From the NCBI RefSeq assembly GCF_001613085.1, contig NZ_BDBR01000012.1, positions 62,001-126,000 of the forward strand: a DNA stretch of 64,000 bases, in the 5' to 3' direction. This stretch comes from Nocardia salmonicida NBRC 13393. GTDB taxonomy: Bacteria > Actinomycetota > Actinomycetes > Mycobacteriales > Mycobacteriaceae. This document shows positions 16,693 through 24,438 of this stretch, one piece after another (positions within the stretch are counted from its first letter, which is position 1; each line of letters opens with the position of its first letter). The notes below the pieces were generated by a model. It was given only the letters and a program-made list of their open reading frames with translations, was not told the DNA's origin and searched no databases. A program made the translations under genes and the position numbers.

Positions 16693-17316
16693 GTGTACGC
16701 ACGTTCCAGCACATTTGCGGCCCAGCGGTCGTCGATCGACCGCGGAATCGCATACCTCCATAACACGATGATGCCGAATATGCCCGACCTCCACGGGTGG
16801 GTGGGTATGTCGCTGATGGTGGACAGGGCGACAGGCCGATGCATCGCCACCACCGCGTGGGAATCCGAGACCGCGATGCACGACAGCAGTATGCGCATCC
16901 GATCACTGCGTGATGGTCTGGCCGAGGCATTGAACGGCTCGGTCGACAGTATCGAGGAATGGGAAGTCGCGGTCATGCACCGCGATCACCTGGCCGGCGC
17001 GAGTGCCTGCACCCGCTGCACCTGGATCCAGGTCGATCCGGCCGGAGTCGACTTGGCGATCCAGACGTTCAAGTCCGGTCTGCTGCCGGAGCTGGAGAAG
17101 ATCGAAGGATTCCGCAGCGCCAGCCTGTTCGTCGACCGGGCAACCGGGCGAGGAGTGGGATCGACCGTCTGGTCGAGCCGAGAGGAATTGGACAACAGTC
17201 GCCCCCACGTGGATCGACTGCGGGACGCGGCGACCCGCGTGATGAGAGCCGAAGTTCTCGAGGTGGCCGAGTTCAGACTCGGCTTCGCGCACCTGCGAGT
17301 TCCCGAGCTGGTGTAG
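16693..17316 (+). CDS. Two-domain antibiotic biosynthesis monooxygenase (ABM)-like protein
   Basis: A 207 aa protein made of two ferredoxin-like dimeric alpha/beta barrel repeats, about residues 1-95 and 110-205. Each half has a matching segment: LMVDRATGRCIATTAWES in the first and LFVDRATGRGVGSTVWSS in the second, so the protein is an internal duplication. ABM-type domains act as cofactor-free monooxygenases or heme-binding proteins, but many are of unknown function. GTG 16693 is preferred because VYARSSTF is the usual family start and AGGAGG lies 7 bp upstream. It is transcribed toward the MFS exporter 130 bp downstream. Confidence 0.8.
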   Translation: MYARSSTFAAQRSSIDRGIAYLHNTMMPNMPDLHGWVGMSLMVDRATGRCIATTAWESETAMHDSSMRIRSLRDGLAEALNGSVDSIEEWEVAVMHRDHLAGASACTRCTWIQVDPAGVDLAIQTFKSGLLPELEKIEGFRSASLFVDRATGRGVGSTVWSSREELDNSRPHVDRLRDAATRVMRAEVLEVAEFRLGFAHLRVPELV

Positions 17317-17328
17317 ACCGCCAGACAT

Positions 17329-17357
17329 CCGGCCGGGCAGCGGCAACTCCCGGCCGG
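17329..17357. terminator. GC-rich hairpin after the ABM gene
   Basis: CCGGCCGGG (17329-17337) and CCCGGCCGG (17349-17357) form a 9-bp stem with an 11-nt loop, 12 bp after the ABM stop. There is no T-run, so termination is only a guess. Confidence 0.35.
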
Positions 17358-17446
17358 CCTTCGGGCACTGGATCCGAATCCGATCGACTCGGCGGCCGTG
17401 GTCGATTTTCAGGAGTACGTCACGACTGCCGGGACGGCGGGCTTCG

Positions 17447-19027
17447 ATGAGCGATGGATCGATGAACAACGATTCGGCTGGGCAGGCGCACACTCAACGT
17501 CTACTGGCGGCGCTGCTGGCGATGGCGATGTTCGTGCTCGTCGTCGATACATCGCTGATGAACGTGTCGATCTCGGCGGTGGTTCACGATCTCGACACCA
17601 CTGTCAGCGGGGTCCAAGCGGCGATCGCATTGGAAGCGCTGGTTTCGGCCGCGTTCATCCTGATCGGCGGCAAAGTAGGCGATCTGATCGGACGCAAGCG
17701 GGCCTACGCGCTCGGTCTGATCGGCTATGCGGTGGGGGCGTCGGCGATGGCGTTCGCGCAGAGCCTGGTCGCGATCGTCATCTTCTGGGCCGTGCTCGGC
17801 GGGATCGGTGCGTCGCTGCTGTTGCCCGCCATGCAATCGCTGATCCACGGCAACTTCGAAGGCGCTGCGCAGAAGAAGGTCTATGCCCTCGTCGGCGCGG
17901 CGGCTGCGATCGCGGCTGCGATCGGCCCACTGCTCGGAGGCTTCATCACCACCTACCTGTCGTGGCGCGTCGGGTTCGTGTTGGAGGTCGTCGTTATCGC
18001 GATCGTGCTGTCCGGGATGGGAATCGTCCGCGATGTGTCCTATACCGGCCCACGTGGCGTCGACATGGTCGGGGCGGTGCTGTCGGTTCTCGGCATGGGC
18101 GGGATCGTGCTGGGAATCCTGGTGTGGCAGGAGGGCGGCGAATCGGTCGGTGTGCTCCTGGCTGTCGGTGCGATCGCGCTGGCCGGGCTCGCCTATTGGC
18201 TGGTCCGGCGTAAGCGCGCGGAAAAGCCGACATTGCTCGACCCGGACTTGTTCCGATCCAAGATCTTCCGGCTGGGCATCTCGGGGCAGATGCTCCAGCA
18301 GATCGCCCTCGGCGGCACGATGATCGCCCTGCCGATCTACTTGCAGATGGTGCTCGAGTACAACGCGATGCAAGCCGGCCTGTCCATCGCACCCCTGTCG
18401 TTGAGCATGTTCGCCGTTGCGGTGCTCACCGGCAGATACGCGGGCGATCGGCCGGCGCGCAACATCATCCGGTGGGGATTCGTGCTCCTCACGATCGGGA
18501 TTGTGGTGCTCATCCCGATCGTTCCACGAGCGGAATTCGGCTGGGGGCTCATAATCCCGCTCATCATCGCGGGCTCGGGGTTGGGTCTGCTGGTGTCTCA
18601 GCTCAACAACTACACATTGGCCCCCATCGAGGAGGAGCGGATCAGCGAAGCCGCAGGCGTCAATTCGGCGGCCGGGTCGTTCGGGTTGTCCTTCGGGCTG
18701 GCGTTCGCCGGTGCCATCATGCTGGCGACCTTGTCGATCACCTTCACGAGCATGGCGGAATCGAGCACGGTGCTCCCGCAGGCACAGCAGCAACAGGTGG
18801 CGCAGGCACTGGAGGACGACGCCGAGGTCATGAGCAATACCCAACTCGATCAACTGCTCGTCGACGAACCTCCGGAGATCCGTGACGAGATCATTCGCAT
18901 CAACACCGACGCTCGGCCCTTCGCTCTGCAAGTGGCACTGCTGGTTCCGCTCTTGGCCGGTCTCATCGGGTTGTTCAACTCGTTCCGTATGAGGCGCGTT
19001 CCGGAAGGACTGCCGACGCCATCCTGA
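17447..19027 (+). CDS. DHA2-family MFS drug exporter (14 TM)
   Basis: A 526 aa transporter of the EmrB/QacA (DHA2) type. It shows TM1 FVLVVDTSLMNVSISAVVHDL, the motif A loop GGKVGDLIGRKRAYALGL, motif C-like AAAAIAAAIGPLLGGFITTYLSWRVGF and a full C-terminal half with a long extracellular loop between the last two helices (SSTVLPQAQQQQVAQALEDDAEVM). Fourteen helices fit the length. It expels hydrophobic compounds using the proton gradient; the substrate is unknown. A second ATG at 17462 is a possible start. There is no regulator adjacent. Confidence 0.9.
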   Translation: MSDGSMNNDSAGQAHTQRLLAALLAMAMFVLVVDTSLMNVSISAVVHDLDTTVSGVQAAIALEALVSAAFILIGGKVGDLIGRKRAYALGLIGYAVGASAMAFAQSLVAIVIFWAVLGGIGASLLLPAMQSLIHGNFEGAAQKKVYALVGAAAAIAAAIGPLLGGFITTYLSWRVGFVLEVVVIAIVLSGMGIVRDVSYTGPRGVDMVGAVLSVLGMGGIVLGILVWQEGGESVGVLLAVGAIALAGLAYWLVRRKRAEKPTLLDPDLFRSKIFRLGISGQMLQQIALGGTMIALPIYLQMVLEYNAMQAGLSIAPLSLSMFAVAVLTGRYAGDRPARNIIRWGFVLLTIGIVVLIPIVPRAEFGWGLIIPLIIAGSGLGLLVSQLNNYTLAPIEEERISEAAGVNSAAGSFGLSFGLAFAGAIMLATLSITFTSMAESSTVLPQAQQQQVAQALEDDAEVMSNTQLDQLLVDEPPEIRDEIIRINTDARPFALQVALLVPLLAGLIGLFNSFRMRRVPEGLPTPS

Positions 19028-19048
19028 TTCAGGTCGCGATATCGGCCG

Positions 19049-19495
19049 TCACGGCCGACGATGATCCCGAACTGGCTGCCAGGCGGTGACAGCCCAGATG
19101 ACCACTACGCTCAGCCCGATGATCAAGAGGGACCACGCGGGATAGTAGGGCAGGGACAAGAAGTTCGCGATCATCACCAGCGCCGCGATACCCACTGCCG
19201 AGTATCGGGCCCACGCGGCGCCAGTCATCAAACCGATCGAGCAAATGATCGCGATCACACCGAGGACGACATGGATCCATCCCCACGTGGTCGCGTCGAA
19301 TTCGTAGACGTAGCTGATACCGGCGACATAGAACTCGTCTTCGGCGATCGCGGCGATTCCCTCGAGGATGGAGGCGGCCGCCGTGAGGAACAGCATGATC
19401 GCGGCCAGGATGGCGATCCCCGCGGCGGCGGCTTGCCGCTCGAAGGGCTCTTCCTCGGGAACGGGACGATTGACGGAAGAATTGCGCTCGGTCAT
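19049..19495 (-). CDS. DUF7144 family membrane protein (paralogue 1)
   Basis: A 148 aa protein with four hydrophobic helices. ATG 19495 is chosen because AAGGGGA precedes it. The core reads IAAIAEDEFYVAGISYVYEFDATTWGWIH, then helices VVLGVIAIICSIGLMTGAAWARY and AALVMIANFLSLPYYPAWSLLIIGL. The family is widespread in actinomycetes and unknown in function; the pattern of loop Trp and Tyr residues before the second helix is its hallmark. The downstream-oriented paralogue at 19693-20106 shares most of this core, so the pair arose by tandem duplication. Confidence 0.85.
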   Translation of the reverse strand: MTERNSSVNRPVPEEEPFERQAAAAGIAILAAIMLFLTAAASILEGIAAIAEDEFYVAGISYVYEFDATTWGWIHVVLGVIAIICSIGLMTGAAWARYSAVGIAALVMIANFLSLPYYPAWSLLIIGLSVVVIWAVTAWQPVRDHRRP

Positions 19496-19692
19496 AGCAA
19501 TCCCCTTGCTGCAGCGAACTTCGGACATGGGCAATCGCGCGCTCTAGTAAGGGCGGCGCCTGACTAACGGGTGATGCTCGCGATCGGAGTCGATCGCCCA
19601 CTATCCGTCGATCTCGAGACGCAGCGAGTTTATCGGACACATTCCCGTCGATGCCGCGATGTTTCAGGTTCGCAACCGTCCCGGGTCATCAA

Positions 19693-20106
19693 TCAGACTG
19701 TGCGCGGATTCCACGTCGTGACGGCCCAGATGACCACCACATCGAGCACGATGATCAGGATCGACCACGCCGGGTAGTAGGGCAGCCACAGAAAATTCGC
19801 GATGAGCGACAGCGACGCGATGACGACCGCGACAATCCGCGCCCAGGTGGCGCCGCTCATCAGGCCCACCGCGCTCAGCGCGAGGATGATTCCGCCGACG
19901 ATGTGGATCCAGCCCCATGTCGTGGTGTCGAATTCATAGAGGTAGTCGATGCCGACGACGAACAGGTCGTCCTCGGCCACTGCTGCGATGCCCTGCAGAA
20001 CGGACAACACGCCGACGACCAGAAGCAGAATCGCGGCGCCGATAGAAGTGCCCGCGGCGAAACCCTGCTGGACCGGATGCTCGGTTTCCGATACGTGAGC
20101 CATCAT
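19693..20106 (-). CDS. DUF7144 family membrane protein (paralogue 2)
   Basis: A 137 aa four-helix protein starting at ATG 20106 (two consecutive ATGs), with GGAAGGA upstream. It contains DLFVVGIDYLYEFDTTTWGWIH and LIANFLWLPYYPAWSILIIVL, nearly the same as the neighbouring paralogue; the termini differ. It lies about 198 bp upstream of paralogue 1 on the same strand, so each may have its own promoter. Function unknown. A divergent DUF1269 gene starts 206 bp away. Confidence 0.87.
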   Translation of the reverse strand: MMAHVSETEHPVQQGFAAGTSIGAAILLLVVGVLSVLQGIAAVAEDDLFVVGIDYLYEFDTTTWGWIHIVGGIILALSAVGLMSGATWARIVAVVIASLSLIANFLWLPYYPAWSILIIVLDVVVIWAVTTWNPRTV

Positions 20107-20311
20107 GAATCCTTCCGTAGAGGACCGACGTCCAACGTTTCTCACCGGGAGCCGCGACGGCCTCACCCGAAACGGATGAACCGGATCGCCATCGACCGGT
20201 CCGACGACTGATTTCGCGATCTCATCCCTTGCGGGTGACGACCGGTCGGCATCGGCGGGGAAGCCTTGCTTTGTGGTCGACCGACCGCGTACGCCGGAAA
20301 CGGAGGATCCT

Positions 20312-20821
20312 ATGGCAAAGACAGACGACGAAACATTCATCTATCTCGCGACCTATCCGAACGAGGCCGCCGCTCGCGCGGACTACCAGGTCGTCAAGGA
20401 TCTGCACAGCGAAGGTTTGGTCGGCTCCTACGACGCGGCCGTGGTCACCAAAGACGCCAAGGGCAAGGTGCACGAGAACAAGGACGAGACAGCCACCCGC
20501 CACGGTGCCTGGGGAGGTATCGCGGCAGGCGCGGTGCTCGGTGTGATCTTCCCGCCCGCGATCCTCGCATCGGCAGCTGCCGGCGGCGTCATCGGGGCCG
20601 TCGGCGGGCACCTTGCCAAGGGCATATCGCGGTCGAAGGTCAAAGAACTCGGCGACTTCATCGATCCCGGCCAGGCGGGCCTCGTCGTCATCGGGGAGCT
20701 CAAGGTCAAAGAAGCAATCGAGAAAGCTGTGACCAGGGCAGAGAAGGAAGTCGCCGAAGAGCTCGGTGTCGCGCCCGCGGATATCGATCGGGTGCTGCAG
20801 GAGGCTGTGAAGGGGCTGTAG
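20312..20821 (+). CDS. DUF1269 family protein
   Basis: A 169 aa protein with GGAGGA directly before ATG 20312. It has a two-part fold: an N-terminal ferredoxin-like segment (FIYLATYPNEAAARADYQVVKDLHSEG), then a glycine/alanine-rich hydrophobic stretch (GGIAAGAVLGVIFPPAILASAAAGGVIGAVGGH) and a C-terminal helical part. This pattern is DUF1269, often membrane-associated and stress-linked by expression in relatives. The linkage with DUF7144 genes is conserved only by inference. No catalytic motif is visible. Confidence 0.85.
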   Translation: MAKTDDETFIYLATYPNEAAARADYQVVKDLHSEGLVGSYDAAVVTKDAKGKVHENKDETATRHGAWGGIAAGAVLGVIFPPAILASAAAGGVIGAVGGHLAKGISRSKVKELGDFIDPGQAGLVVIGELKVKEAIEKAVTRAEKEVAEELGVAPADIDRVLQEAVKGL

Positions 20822-20978
20822 CTACCGGGTCGGTCGCCGCGCGACCGCCCAGGCGGCGTTCACTCGGGCGTCGATGTCGCGGTCGACCCTGCCCCTGGAT
20901 AACGCGGAGTCGACCGACGGCATCGTCGTGCGCGAGCTGTGATTGCGACCTACGCCACACTCGTGTCATAGTTGCCAG

Positions 20979-21002
20979 CGTTGAGACGAAGTCGTCTCAA
21001 CG
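20979..21002. promoter_or_regulatory. Palindromic operator candidate before the BASS symporter
   Basis: CGTTGAGACGA (20979-20989) and TCGTCTCAACG (20992-21002) are perfect 11-bp arms around AG, ending 27 bp before the symporter ATG. Such a 24-bp near-perfect palindrome is typical of TetR-family operators. No regulator gene is adjacent, so the site may have lost its partner. Confidence 0.65.
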
Positions 21003-21029
21003 CGCAGGACGTAGATCGAAAGAAATCAC

Positions 21030-21362
21030 ATGAGCAATTCACCATTGATCACCACCGGTCTGCCGATCGCGCTGGCGATCATCATGTTCGGCCTCGGGTT
21101 GACGTTGACCGTCCCGGATTTCCGGCGAGTGGCACGCAACCCGAAGGCGGTGGCTGTCGCGCTCGTCCTGCAGATCCTGATCCTGCCCCTGCTCGCCTTC
21201 GGACTAATCACCGCTTTCGACCTCGACCCCCTGCTCGCGGTGGGGGTGATGTTGCTGGCCGCCTCGCCAGGGGGGACCACAGCGACTCTGTTCAGCCACC
21301 TCTTCCGGATCACCAAGTGGCCCACGCGAACCAGCACCCCAGAGCCATTGCCCGTCCGCTAG
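21030..21362 (+). pseudogene. Bile acid:sodium symporter (BASS) family, truncated
   Basis: The first 93 residues are a good BASS N-terminus (PIALAIIMFGLGLTLTVPDF, VAVALVLQILILPLLAFGL, VGVMLLAASPGGTTATLFSH), three to four of the usual nine to ten helices. From about 21309 the homology stops abruptly and an unrelated tail (ITKWPTRTSTPEPLPVR) leads to TAG at 21360. The family is normally about 300 aa, so two thirds is missing. No continuation is seen in other frames before the next gene, so a deletion, not a frameshift, is likely. The remaining product is unlikely to transport. Confidence 0.8.
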
Positions 21363-21456
21363 GGCCGCCCAGCGATTTCGCGATTGTGGCCCCCAGAGAT
21401 TCTGTCGAGCGCATGCCCGAGCAGTCTCAGGAAAATGTAAAGGAAGTCGATTCTCG

Positions 21457-22326
21457 ATGATGAGAAAGCTGATCACTCGTCCGCTCTGCCGCGCCGCCGT
21501 CGGCGCGGCCGTACTCGCGCTGATCGCCGTGCCCACTGCGGGTGCTCAGCCGTCACCGGCGAGTGGGGCCCGCTACGTCGCCTTGGGCGATTCGGGTGCG
21601 GCGACTACGGGTGTGCTGAACATCGACCCGACGGCACCGCTGCTGTGCGCGCGCTCGACAGCGAACGCTCCGGCCCTGATCGCCGACGCACTGGGGATCA
21701 GCTACGAGGATCGGACCTGCAGCTCGGCGAAGATCCGCGACCTGGCCGGGCGCCAATCGGGGGTCGTCCCGCCGCAGTTCGAGGCGCTCGGCCCCGACAC
21801 CGAAATCGTCACACTGCATCTCGGCGCCAACGACGCCGAGATGACCAAGTTCATCGGCAGCTGCCACGCCGCCGCGGTCACCGGAGGTTGCGCAACGGCG
21901 GCCGATCCTGCCTGGGACGTTGCCATCGATGCCATCGCCCCCACCTACACTTCCGCGCTGGACGAGATCAGCCGCCGCGCGCCGAAGGCCAAGATCTTCG
22001 TCGACGGTTGGCCCACCTACTTCGACCCGGGAACTTGCTCGGCGATGGTGGGGCTGCGCGCTGACGACGCGGCCTACATCCAGTCGAAGTTCGATCGCCT
22101 CAACGCCGTGGTCAGTCGCGGGGCCACCGCCCACGGCGCGATCTACATCGACACACGCCAGGCTTCGACAGGTCACGGGATGTGCTCGGCAGCCGATGCC
22201 CGCTGGTTCGATCCAGTGGTCGGCGGAGACACGATGCTGCCCTACCACCCGACCCTGGTCGGGCACCGGGGAGTTGCCGAACTGATCGTGGCCTCCATCC
22301 GGTCCTCCGACGCCGTCCCCCGCTGA
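21457..22326 (+). CDS. Secreted SGNH/GDSL hydrolase
   Basis: A 289 aa lipase/esterase of the SGNH type. A signal peptide (VGAAVLALIAVPTAGAQPSP) precedes the mature enzyme. Block I is YVALGDSGAATTG with the nucleophile Ser, block III is HLGANDAEM, and the C-terminal block V is LPYHPTLVGHRG with the catalytic Asp/His pair displaced to DTMLPYHP. Four or more Cys residues (CARS, RTCSS, SCHAAAVTGGC, GTCSAM) probably form disulphides as in Streptomyces scabies-type esterases. AAAGGAAG precedes the two ATGs. It probably hydrolyses extracellular esters; the substrate is not known. Confidence 0.88.
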   Translation: MMRKLITRPLCRAAVGAAVLALIAVPTAGAQPSPASGARYVALGDSGAATTGVLNIDPTAPLLCARSTANAPALIADALGISYEDRTCSSAKIRDLAGRQSGVVPPQFEALGPDTEIVTLHLGANDAEMTKFIGSCHAAAVTGGCATAADPAWDVAIDAIAPTYTSALDEISRRAPKAKIFVDGWPTYFDPGTCSAMVGLRADDAAYIQSKFDRLNAVVSRGATAHGAIYIDTRQASTGHGMCSAADARWFDPVVGGDTMLPYHPTLVGHRGVAELIVASIRSSDAVPR

Positions 22327-22467
22327 CAACCTGCCCGCCGCAGAAGCGTTGCTACCACGGTTTCGGTAGGCACGGGCGAGCAACGACAGGATTCGAGCAG
22401 TGCATAGTCCGAACCAGATTGCTGCTTTCCCTGAGCCCCCGAGCCCCCCGGCTCGTCGGGGAACTCC

Positions 22468-23880
22468 GTGAGTGGATCGAGCCCTGAACAGTCGAGTGAT
22501 CTCGACGAGCTGGGTGTGTTGTTGACCGACTATGTGACCGGTATCGACGAGCTGGTTGATCGGCTGGTTGCCCAGCTGCGCGTGCAGGTGCCGGAGTACG
22601 CGGTCTTGGCATCGTCCGACATCGCCTCCTTCACGGCGCCCATCATCCGCTCGGTCTTGGAGCACGTGTCGGCGACTTTCACCGCGCCCGCCGCCTGCAG
22701 CATCAGCGCGGTGGGCGAGCTGGCCCGCCGACGGATGCGCCAGGGCTTCCCGCTGGAAACCCTTACTCGCAGCATCCAACTCGTCGCTCGGTTCGTGCTC
22801 GCGGCCCTCGACGAGGAAGCCTCTCGACGCGGGCTGCCGCCAAGGGTGGTGCTCCGGGCCCACGACGTGGGATGGGAGTTCGCCAACGACGCCGCCGGAG
22901 TCATCGCCGAAATCCAGCACGACATGATCGCGGAGGGCCCACGCCGGAACGCCGGACAGCGCGTGCAGTTCCTCCGCGCCCTGTTGGGTGGACATCTGTC
23001 CGCCCGACGTCTGGCCACCGATGCCAGTGTGTTCGGGATCGACCTGACAGTGCACTATCAACCGTTGCGCGCGCGACCGGATGAGGTCGATGACCTGCCT
23101 GCGCTGATGGCGGTAGTGGCTCGCACGAGCGCTACCCGCGAGCAGCGACCGGTCCTCGCGGTCGCCGAGGGGGAGTTGTTCGGGGTGGTGCCGCGGCCGC
23201 CGGTGGTCGGCGATCGGTGGTTGGTCGCCCTCGCCGAACCCGCACCGCTCACCGCCATGGCTAGCTCTTTCGACGAGGCCACCACGACTCTGCGACTGGC
23301 CCAGGTATTCGGTCGCAGGGGAGTGGTGACACTCGCCGATCTCGGGCCGTATCCGCTGGCGATGCTGGGGACCGGCGATGTCGAAAGGCTCGAGCGCCGA
23401 CACTGCACAGTGCTCGACGACGGACGGGCCGGGCGCCGCGACATGGAAGACACCGTCTGGGCTTTCCTCGAACACGACAGGAACACCGACGCGACCGCCG
23501 CCGCGCTGATCGTCCATCGCAACACGGTGCGCTATCGGCTTTCGCGGTTCCAGGAACTGACGCACCTCGATCTCGCACAGACCCACGACCTGATGACGGT
23601 GTGGTGGGTGCTGGCCCATCGACGCCTTCGACGCTCGTCACCGATTGTTCGGCATGCCGATGACGCGCTAGCGGTGTCGGCGCCGACATGGCCGCGGTCT
23701 GGGTGGTCGACCTACACCACCCCGGCCGATCTCGACCGGATCGAGGAGAAGCCGCTCGGCGAACGCGGTCGGCGACACGTCCGGAATCTCCGACTACAGC
23801 TATCCCGTGGACACGGTTTTTGTTGGCTGATCGGGGAATGGCGATCCTCGCCGAAAATGTGGCAGAACTGCCATCTGTGA
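22468..23880 (+). CDS. PucR-type HTH transcriptional regulator
   Basis: A 470 aa regulator of the CdaR/PucR class. The N-terminal domain is a helical sensor (ELVDRLVAQLRVQVPEYAVL, SAVGELARRRMRQGFPLETL); the C-terminal HTH is complete in FLEHDRNTDATAAALIVHRNTVRYRLSRFQELTHLDL, followed by DLMTVWWVLAHRRLRR. The product then runs about 70 residues past the usual end into a low-conservation tail. The start is GTG 22468 with GGGGAA upstream. PucR proteins often control purine or secondary metabolism; the target here is unknown, and no adjacent catabolic gene gives a clue. Confidence 0.87.
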   Translation: MSGSSPEQSSDLDELGVLLTDYVTGIDELVDRLVAQLRVQVPEYAVLASSDIASFTAPIIRSVLEHVSATFTAPAACSISAVGELARRRMRQGFPLETLTRSIQLVARFVLAALDEEASRRGLPPRVVLRAHDVGWEFANDAAGVIAEIQHDMIAEGPRRNAGQRVQFLRALLGGHLSARRLATDASVFGIDLTVHYQPLRARPDEVDDLPALMAVVARTSATREQRPVLAVAEGELFGVVPRPPVVGDRWLVALAEPAPLTAMASSFDEATTTLRLAQVFGRRGVVTLADLGPYPLAMLGTGDVERLERRHCTVLDDGRAGRRDMEDTVWAFLEHDRNTDATAAALIVHRNTVRYRLSRFQELTHLDLAQTHDLMTVWWVLAHRRLRRSSPIVRHADDALAVSAPTWPRSGWSTYTTPADLDRIEEKPLGERGRRHVRNLRLQLSRGHGFCWLIGEWRSSPKMWQNCHL

Positions 23881-23983
23881 AACATGCTCGCGCAGGTCAC
23901 GGTCTTACGCGGGTGCTCTCCTGAGCGTGCGAGTGCACTCGAACACGCGGAAGCCCTGATCTGGCCCGAAGGCCAGGAATCTG

Positions 23984-24065
23984 TGCGCGAGAGGGGACTT
24001 GAACCCCTACGTCCGTGGACACCAGAACCTAAATCTGGCGCGTCTGCCAATTTCGCCACTCGCGC
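23984..24065 (-). tRNA. tRNA-Leu (anticodon TAG)
   Basis: An 82-nt cloverleaf on the minus strand with acceptor stem GCGCGAG/CTCGCGC, anticodon stem CCAGA/TCTGG and loop TTTAGGT (anticodon TAG, reading CUA). A long variable arm typical of type II tRNAs and the T-loop GTTCAAGTCC are present. CCA is not encoded. It lies between pucR and fas. Confidence 0.93.
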
Positions 24066-24438
24066 TTGGATGTGTACGACCGTCCAAACTCTACCGGGCG
24101 AATCCGGCTGTGCGAAGCGTAGGGGCGGCGTGGCGTACTCGTGGGTAACACGACCTGGGGTTATAACGATTCGGTAAACCTCAATGTGAGGGGCACTCAT
24201 GTTTGAGAACCCGAGTAACAGGCCGGACCTGCGCGTTCAAACATGAGGCCGCGTCATGTTTCGCAAGATTCTGGTACGGACGTACGGAAATACTGGGCAG
24301 TAGCTCGCTACCGGGCCAGAAACGTGAGGCTTTCCTCATGATTTTGTGCGATCGTGGCTCTCAACAGGCCCAAGGGGCTGCCGGATACGTGTGCGTGCCG
24401 TCGGTGGGCGACACGCCAGGAGAAGGAAGTCGAGCGTC
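24066..24438 (+). promoter_or_regulatory. fas upstream region
   Basis: This 373-bp gap holds no gene. It must contain the fas promoter and the tRNA-Leu promoter. The inverted repeat at 24196-24247 is the main visible signal, with a third copy of the motif (TCATGTTT, 24254-24261). Confidence 0.6.
24196..24247. promoter_or_regulatory. Inverted repeat in the fas promoter, candidate fatty-acid regulator site
   Basis: CTCATGTTTGA (24196-24206) and TCAAACATGAG (24237-24247) are perfect 11-bp arms separated by 30 bp, and TCATGTTT recurs at 24254-24261. In M. tuberculosis the activator FasR binds inverted repeats in the fas promoter; this may be the equivalent site, by position only. Confidence 0.55.
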
